Shown here: positions 6,697 through 10,247 of the stretch, in pieces
Numbering within the stretch: position 1 is the first letter of the stretch
Layout: every line of letters starts with the position of its first letter
Origin: DATJLQ01 sp035509415
GTDB lineage: Bacteria; Pseudomonadota; Alphaproteobacteria; JACZXZ01
Length of the DNA stretch: 10,247 bases
Direction of reading: 5' to 3'
Assembly (NCBI GenBank): GCA_035509415.1
Contig: DATJLQ010000152.1
Span: 1-10,247, forward strand
Program-made: the position numbers and the translations under genes
Notes under the pieces: generated by a model
Databases searched by the model: none
Told to the model about the DNA's origin: nothing
Seen by the model: only the letters and a program-made list of their open reading frames with translations

Positions 6697-8115
6697 TCAC
6701 CCGGCCGGTGCCAGAGGTGGGGCGCCCAGGCGCTCGCGCGCGACGCCCAGAAGGCGCTCGAGCGCCAGGCCGACGCTCAAAAGTCGCTCCTCGCCGCCCG
6801 GGGGTCCGAGCAGCATGAGCCCGACCGGCATGCCGAGCGCGTCGAGCCCGACCGGAAGGGTGAGCGCGGTCAAGGTCAGGTAGTTCGCGACGCAGGTATT
6901 GCGCAGGGCTTGATTGTTCGCGCGCCGGTAATCCTCGATTTCGGCGACCTCCTCGACCTTGGGCGGCGAGATGGGCACGGTCGGGAGCGCGATCGCGTCC
7001 CAGCCTGCGCAACGCTCGGCCGCGAGCTGGGCCAACGCATCCATGCGCCGATGCCGCAGCAGGAGCTCGCGCGCGCTGATGGCACCCCCGTCGGCGATGC
7101 GCATCTGGACGATGGGGGCGATGAGCGTGCGCCATTCCGGGAGCTCGGCCTCGAGGAACGCGTCGCATTCCGCCGATTGGATGCCGCCCCGGCGGAAGAT
7201 CGCGATCGCCTCCTCGGCCTCGGGGAAGGGCACCTCGGCGAGCTTGGCGCCCTTGGCCGCGAGGGTGGCGAGCGCTTCCTGCGCCGCTTCCGCGATCCCC
7301 GGCGCGCAATCCTCCCACACCAAGCCCGAGGCGATGCCGATGCGGAGATCGGCCGGCGCGCGCGCGCCGATCGCGGCTTCGAGGGGCGCCCAGCGTCCCC
7401 AGGCCGGATCGATGGCCGCGAATCCGTAGGCCGCGTCCGCGACCGAGCGCGCGAGCAGCCCCGCCGTGTCGAGCCGCGCACACAAGGGCACGATGCCCGC
7501 GGTCGACCAGCGCCCGGAGCCGGTCTTCAAGCCAACCGTGCCGGTGAAGCTCGCCGGAATGCGCACCGAGCCCGCCGTGTCGGTGCCGAGGGCCAGGAGC
7601 GCCGAGCCTTCCCACAGCGACACGCCGGCGCCGCTCGACGAGCCGCCCGGGACGCGATGGGCGGTCGCGTCCCACGGATTGCGCGGCGTGCCCCAATGGG
7701 GATTGGTGCCGAGGCCGCCGAAGGCGAGCTCGACCGTGTGGGTCTTGCCCATGATCGTCGCGAGCTGGCGCCGGAGCGATGCGACCACCGGCCCGTCCTG
7801 CTCCCATTTCGCAGGGAGGCGCTTGGGCGTGCCGGCGAAGGTGGGCCAGCCGGAAATCCCGTAGAGATCCTTGATTGCGATCGGCACGCCCTGGAGCGGA
7901 CCGAGGCGCGTGCCGGCCGCGCAAGCGGCGTCCGCCGCGCGCGCTTGGAGAAGGGCCTGGTCCGGGTCCCAGGCCTTGTAGGCGTGGAGCGTGGACCCGA
8001 GCCGCCCATGGCGCTCGATTCCCGCCTCGGCGAGCTCGAGGGCGCTCGCCTTGCCCTCGGCCAAGGCGCGGGCGATCTCCGAAAGCGGTTGGGAAAGAAG
8101 CGAGGCGGGTGCCAT
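6697..8115 (-). CDS. Amidase-signature family amidase
   Basis: This 472-residue hydrolase belongs to the amidase-signature family, which cleaves carboxamide bonds with a Ser-cisSer-Lys triad. The catalytic Lys is Lys82 in PIAIKDLYGISGWPT. The glycine/serine-rich signature starts at VPGGSSSGAGVS, with the cis-Ser at 159 or 160. The nucleophile is Ser183 in LGTDTAGSVRIPASFTGTVG. The C-terminal region has the usual WDAIALPTVPISPP segment and LPVGLDALGMPVGLMLLGPP. ATG 8115 is preceded by GGAG with about 6 nt spacing; the frame stays open further upstream, but that stretch overlaps the divergent control region and is not coding-like. No gatB or gatC is adjacent, so it is unlikely to be the GatA subunit of the tRNA amidotransferase. 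The substrate is unknown. It is divergent from fsr and upstream of the stress-protein gene. Confidence 0.94.
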   Translation of the reverse strand: MAPASLLSQPLSEIARALAEGKASALELAEAGIERHGRLGSTLHAYKAWDPDQALLQARAADAACAAGTRLGPLQGVPIAIKDLYGISGWPTFAGTPKRLPAKWEQDGPVVASLRRQLATIMGKTHTVELAFGGLGTNPHWGTPRNPWDATAHRVPGGSSSGAGVSLWEGSALLALGTDTAGSVRIPASFTGTVGLKTGSGRWSTAGIVPLCARLDTAGLLARSVADAAYGFAAIDPAWGRWAPLEAAIGARAPADLRIGIASGLVWEDCAPGIAEAAQEALATLAAKGAKLAEVPFPEAEEAIAIFRRGGIQSAECDAFLEAELPEWRTLIAPIVQMRIADGGAISARELLLRHRRMDALAQLAAERCAGWDAIALPTVPISPPKVEEVAEIEDYRRANNQALRNTCVANYLTLTALTLPVGLDALGMPVGLMLLGPPGGEERLLSVGLALERLLGVARERLGAPPLAPAG

Positions 8116-8132
8116 GACGACTCCGGTTCTGC

Positions 8133-8168
8133 TATGGTCGCGCCCGCTCAGCGCGCGTCTCGACCATA
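8133..8168. promoter_or_regulatory. Candidate operator: 8-bp inverted repeat between amidase and fsr
   Basis: TATGGTCG (8133-8140) and CGACCATA (8161-8168) form a perfect 8-bp inverted repeat with a 20-nt spacer. It lies immediately upstream of the amidase start in the shared 160-bp divergent region. It could bind a dimeric regulator of one or both genes. An 8-bp match within a region this size can also arise by chance. Confidence 0.3.
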
Positions 8169-8210
8169 ACGCATTGAGCGCGGGGCAGACCAGCCATGCG
8201 TGGCATTGGC

Positions 8211-8238
8211 TTGGAGCCAAAGGGCTTTCGGGCATAAT
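8211..8238 (+). promoter_or_regulatory. Candidate promoter of fsr
   Basis: CATAAT (8233-8238) is a five-of-six match to a -10 hexamer, 38 nt before the GTG start. TTGGAG (8211-8216) with a 16-bp spacer is a weak -35. The predicted transcript start is near 8245. This would place the transcript start at the foot of the 8244-8263 GC hairpin, directly before the ribosome site. Confidence 0.45.
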
Positions 8239-8243
8239 CCGCC

Positions 8244-8263
8244 GCCCGCCGGCGTTGGCGGGC
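8244..8263 (+). promoter_or_regulatory. GC hairpin directly before the fsr ribosome-binding site
   Basis: GCCCGCC (8244-8250) and GGCGGGC (8257-8263) form a 7-bp stem with a 6-nt loop. The very next bases, AGGGAGG (8264-8270), are the strong Shine-Dalgarno of fsr, 5 nt before its GTG start. The hairpin could tune mRNA stability or ribosome access. It does not itself mask the ribosome site. Confidence 0.4.
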
Positions 8264-8275
8264 AGGGAGGGCTGA

Positions 8276-9511
8276 GTGAGCGTCAACGGGACTGCGGGGA
8301 AGGAGCTTGCCGCCGACCATCCGCTGGAGAACGGCGTGATGGCGGTGCTGGTGGCACTGACCCTGTGCCATTTCATGAACGACGTGGTCGCGTCGCTTTT
8401 GCCCGCGACCTACCCGATGTTCAAGATCTGGTTCAACCTCAGCTTCGGCCAGATCGGCCTCATCACCTTCACCTATCAGGTGACGGCATCGCTCCTGCAG
8501 CCGCTGGTCGGCCTCTATACCGACCGCAAGCCGGCACCCTATTCGCTCGCGATCGGGCTCGCCTTCACCTTCGTCGGCCTGATCGGCCTCGGCCACGCGC
8601 CCAATCTTCTCACGCTCCTCGCCTCGGTGGCGCTGGTCGGGGTTGGATCCTCCGTGTTCCACCCAGAGGCGTCGCGCCTTGCCCGTCTCGCCTCGGGCGG
8701 CCGGCACGGCTTCGCCCAGTCGCTGTTCCAGATGGGCGGGAGCTTCGGCTCGGCGATCGGGCCGCTCTGCGCGGCCTTGATCGTGATCCGCCATGGCCAG
8801 GCGAGCCTCTCCTGGTTCGCGGCCGTGATCCTGGTCGCGATCGCGGTCCTGACCTATCTCGGCGCCTGGCAGGTGCGCGTCGGAGTCGCCGCCTTCGCGC
8901 GCCGCCCGCGCAAGGGACACGACTCACCCCAGGTGACGCCGCGCCATGTCGGCGTCTCGATGGCGATCCTGCTCGCCCTCGTGTTCTCGAAGTTCTTCTA
9001 TCTCTCGAGCCTCACCAACTATTACACCTTCTACCTGATCGACAAATTCCACCTCTCGATCCCGGCGGCGCAGGTCTACCTGTTCGTGTTCCTGGGCTCG
9101 GTCGCGGCCGGTACCTTCATCGGCGGCCCGCTGGGCGACCGGTTCGGACGCAAATACGTGATCTGGGGCTCGATCCTCGGCGTGCTGCCCTTCACGCTGG
9201 TGCTGCCCTATGTCGGACTCGCCTGGACCGCCGTGCTGAGCGTGCCTATCGGGCTCATCCTTTCCTCGGCGTTTCCCGCGATCGTCGTATACGGGCAAGA
9301 GCTGATTCCGGGGAAGGTCGGCGCCATCTCCGGCCTGTTCTTCGGCCTCGCCTTCGGCATGAGCGGCATCGGCGCCGCCGCCCTCGGCCATCTCGCGGAC
9401 GTGACCAGCATCGGAACCGTGTACCGCGTGTGCTCGTTCCTGCCCGCGATCGGGCTCCTGGCCATTTTCCTCCCCGACCTCGAGACCCCACGCCGCCGCA
9501 AGCCCGCCTGA
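8276..9511 (+). CDS. fsr: MFS exporter of the fosmidomycin resistance (Fsr) family
   Basis: This 411-residue inner-membrane protein of the major facilitator superfamily has about 12 hydrophobic segments. It closely follows the Fsr family: CHFMNDVVASLLPATYPMFK (31-50), FGQIGLITFTYQVTASLLQP (57-76), GLYTDRK (79-85), then the hallmark GSSVFHPEASRLARLASGG (124-142) running into RHGFAQSLFQMGGSFGSAIG. The second half has its own loop motif, GPLGDRFGRK (284-293). E. coli Fsr confers fosmidomycin resistance by proton-driven export; the natural substrate is not established. The GTG start at 8276 is chosen because AGGGAGG sits 5 nt upstream and yields a normal N-terminus; an in-frame ATG at 8339 would start inside the first membrane segment. 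The gene is divergent from the amidase and no regulator is adjacent. Confidence 0.94.
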   Translation: MSVNGTAGKELAADHPLENGVMAVLVALTLCHFMNDVVASLLPATYPMFKIWFNLSFGQIGLITFTYQVTASLLQPLVGLYTDRKPAPYSLAIGLAFTFVGLIGLGHAPNLLTLLASVALVGVGSSVFHPEASRLARLASGGRHGFAQSLFQMGGSFGSAIGPLCAALIVIRHGQASLSWFAAVILVAIAVLTYLGAWQVRVGVAAFARRPRKGHDSPQVTPRHVGVSMAILLALVFSKFFYLSSLTNYYTFYLIDKFHLSIPAAQVYLFVFLGSVAAGTFIGGPLGDRFGRKYVIWGSILGVLPFTLVLPYVGLAWTAVLSVPIGLILSSAFPAIVVYGQELIPGKVGAISGLFFGLAFGMSGIGAAALGHLADVTSIGTVYRVCSFLPAIGLLAIFLPDLETPRRRKPA

Positions 9512-9546
9512 CGCGGCGGATACGCGGACTTCTGGCGGCCTCCGGG

Positions 9547-9748
9547 GGTAGTGGGTCAGTTGGTCCAAACCCTCGTCTTTCGAGACGCAGCCCGCGGCGC
9601 GACGCGCCGCGTCCTTCGGATCGAAGGGCCGGCCGAAGGCCGCCGGGCTGCTCCTCAAGATGAGGGTTTGGATCGATGGGGTTTCACCTCATCCTGAGGG
9701 CGCCCATAGGGCGCGTCTCGAAGGATGAGGTGAAATCGACCCACTACC
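9547..9748. repeat. Nested palindromic element with 11-bp terminal inverted repeats
   Basis: The outer ends GGTAGTGGGTC (9547-9557) and GACCCACTACC (9738-9748) are perfect inverted repeats. Inside are two further palindromes. Element A pairs TCCAAACCCTCGTCTT (9564-9579) with AAGATGAGGGTTTGGA (9657-9672), with one G-T mismatch. Element B pairs TTTCACCTCATCCT (9682-9695) with AGGATGAGGTGAAA (9722-9735) perfectly, and its tip holds GCGCCC/GGGCGC around ATA. The A and B arm sequences are of the type widely dispersed in Bradyrhizobium-like and related genomes. The element fills most of the 344-bp gap between fsr and the DUF4164-like gene and has no ORF of its own. It may be a non-autonomous mobile element, a composite of two repeats, or a strong RNA structure ending fsr transcription. 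Confidence 0.8.
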
Positions 9749-9763
9749 GCGCCCAAGCTTGGG

Positions 9764-9792
9764 TTGCGCGCCTCTCGGGCGGGCGCTATGCT
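9764..9792 (+). promoter_or_regulatory. Candidate promoter of the DUF4164-like/zapA operon
   Basis: TTGCGC (9764-9769) and TATGCT (9787-9792) are spaced by exactly 17 bp. The -10 matches four of six consensus bases and the -35 carries the key TTG. The predicted transcript start is near 9799, giving a leader of about 57 nt. The promoter starts 16 bp after the end of the palindromic element, so the operon is insulated from fsr. Confidence 0.5.
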
Positions 9793-9855
9793 CCGTCCCG
9801 GCAACGACGAGCTAAGCCTTTCTCGCGACGGGGCTTTTAGGGGCGAGGGCGTTCG

Positions 9856-10077
9856 ATGTCTCGGCTGGAGCGAGCCCGCAAGCGACTCGAGGATTCGGTC
9901 GCGCGCCTCGAGCGCGCGGCGGAGACGAGCCGTGCGCGCGCGGCCGAGCGCGGCGAGCTCGCGCGCGCGTTGGAGGCGGCGCGCGCCGAAGGCAAGGCGC
10001 TGCGCGAGACCAGTGCGACGCTCTCGAGCCGGCTCGATTCGGTGATCGGGCGACTCAAATCGGTGATCGAGGCGTAG
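9856..10077 (+). CDS. Small coiled-coil protein, DUF4164-like, upstream of zapA
   Basis: This 73-residue protein is almost entirely predicted coiled coil. It is rich in Ala, Arg, Glu and Leu with heptad-like spacing (LERARKRLEDSVARLERAAE), and ends LSSRLDSVIGRLKSVIEA. It has no signal peptide or membrane segment. Size, composition, C-terminal pattern and position just upstream of zapA fit the DUF4164 proteins found at this locus in Alphaproteobacteria. Their function is not established; co-transcription suggests a link to Z-ring assembly, which is inference. ATG 9856 has GAGGG 6 nt upstream. The stop is 29 nt before zapA, so the two are very probably one operon. Confidence 0.78.
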   Translation: MSRLERARKRLEDSVARLERAAETSRARAAERGELARALEAARAEGKALRETSATLSSRLDSVIGRLKSVIEA

Positions 10078-10106
10078 GGGCACGGCGAAGGGATCGGGGC
10101 AAAGCG

Positions 10107-10247
10107 ATGGCGCAGGTCACCGTCACCATCAACAATCGCGGCTACCAGATCGCCTGCGACGACGGCCAGGAGCAGCACCTCGTGAAGCTCGCGGGCTACG
10201 TCGACAAGCGCGTGGGCGAGCTCACGGCGGCGATGGGACAGATCGGC
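10107..10247 (+). CDS. zapA: Cell division protein ZapA, N-terminal part, runs off right edge
   Basis: The first 47 residues of ZapA are present, beginning MAQVTVTINNRGYQIACDDG and continuing HLVKLAGYVDKRVGEL. These match the N-terminal beta-hairpin and first helix of the family (VTVxIxGRxYxIACxxGxE, then LAxxVDxRV). ZapA binds FtsZ, cross-links protofilaments and stabilises the Z ring at midcell. ATG 10107 has a GGGG ribosome site about 7 nt upstream. The C-terminal coiled coil used for dimer and tetramer formation lies beyond the window. The gene is likely co-transcribed with the small coiled-coil gene before it. Confidence 0.93.
   Translation, partial: MAQVTVTINNRGYQIACDDGQEQHLVKLAGYVDKRVGELTAAMGQIG

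Noticed and set aside
8116..8376. Upstream extension of the amidase frame to 8376
   Set aside because: It would overlap the fsr start and its ribosome site; ATG 8115 has its own Shine-Dalgarno and gives the normal family length.
9547..9748. CRISPR array or insertion sequence
   Set aside because: The repeats are inverted, not regularly spaced direct repeats, and no transposase reading frame is present.
9814..9836. AAGCC/GGCTT stem followed by TTT in the leader of the coiled-coil gene, as an attenuator
   Set aside because: It has only five base pairs, a 13-nt loop and no real T-tract, too weak to support.

Overview
This is a strongly GC-rich stretch of bacterial chromosome, most likely from an alphaproteobacterium of Rhodospirillales or Hyphomicrobiales affinity. 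The best evidence is the right end, where a short DUF4164-like coiled-coil gene sits directly upstream of zapA, an arrangement typical of Alphaproteobacteria. The palindromic intergenic repeats (arms such as ATGGCCGGAC and CACCTCATCCT) also look like those that litter alphaproteobacterial genomes. No rRNA, tRNA, CRISPR array, transposase, integrase or phage gene was found.

Layout, left to right. (1) A partial ketopantoate-reductase-family gene (minus, runs off the left edge) is divergent from a LysR-type regulator (plus) across a short AT-rich promoter region. (2) A stand-alone MetE C-terminal-domain-like methyltransferase (minus) and an orphan branched-chain-amino-acid-type periplasmic binding protein (minus) are separated by a GC-rich hairpin. 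(3) A D-alanine--D-alanine ligase-like ATP-grasp gene (plus) is divergent from the binding protein. It lies outside any cell-wall cluster visible here. (4) A convergent gap filled with palindromic repeats is followed by a two-domain universal stress protein (minus) and an amidase-signature hydrolase (minus). (5) An Fsr-type (fosmidomycin resistance) MFS exporter (plus) is divergent from the amidase. (6) A roughly 200-bp nested palindromic element, with 11-bp terminal inverted repeats, precedes the DUF4164-like/zapA unit, which runs off the right edge.

How the genes work together: the window is mostly independent transcription units, not one pathway. Three linkages have support. The LysR regulator probably controls its divergent reductase neighbour. 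The amidase and fsr share one 160-bp control region. The DUF4164-like gene and zapA form a cell-division operon with its own candidate promoter. The ligase, exporter and binding protein touch the cell envelope, but the sequence does not show that they act together.

I did not find a convincing new multigene system. The points most worth a second look are the nested palindromic element at 9547-9748, the repeat array at 5529-5724 that shares an edge motif with it, and the divergent ligase with its ambiguous start.
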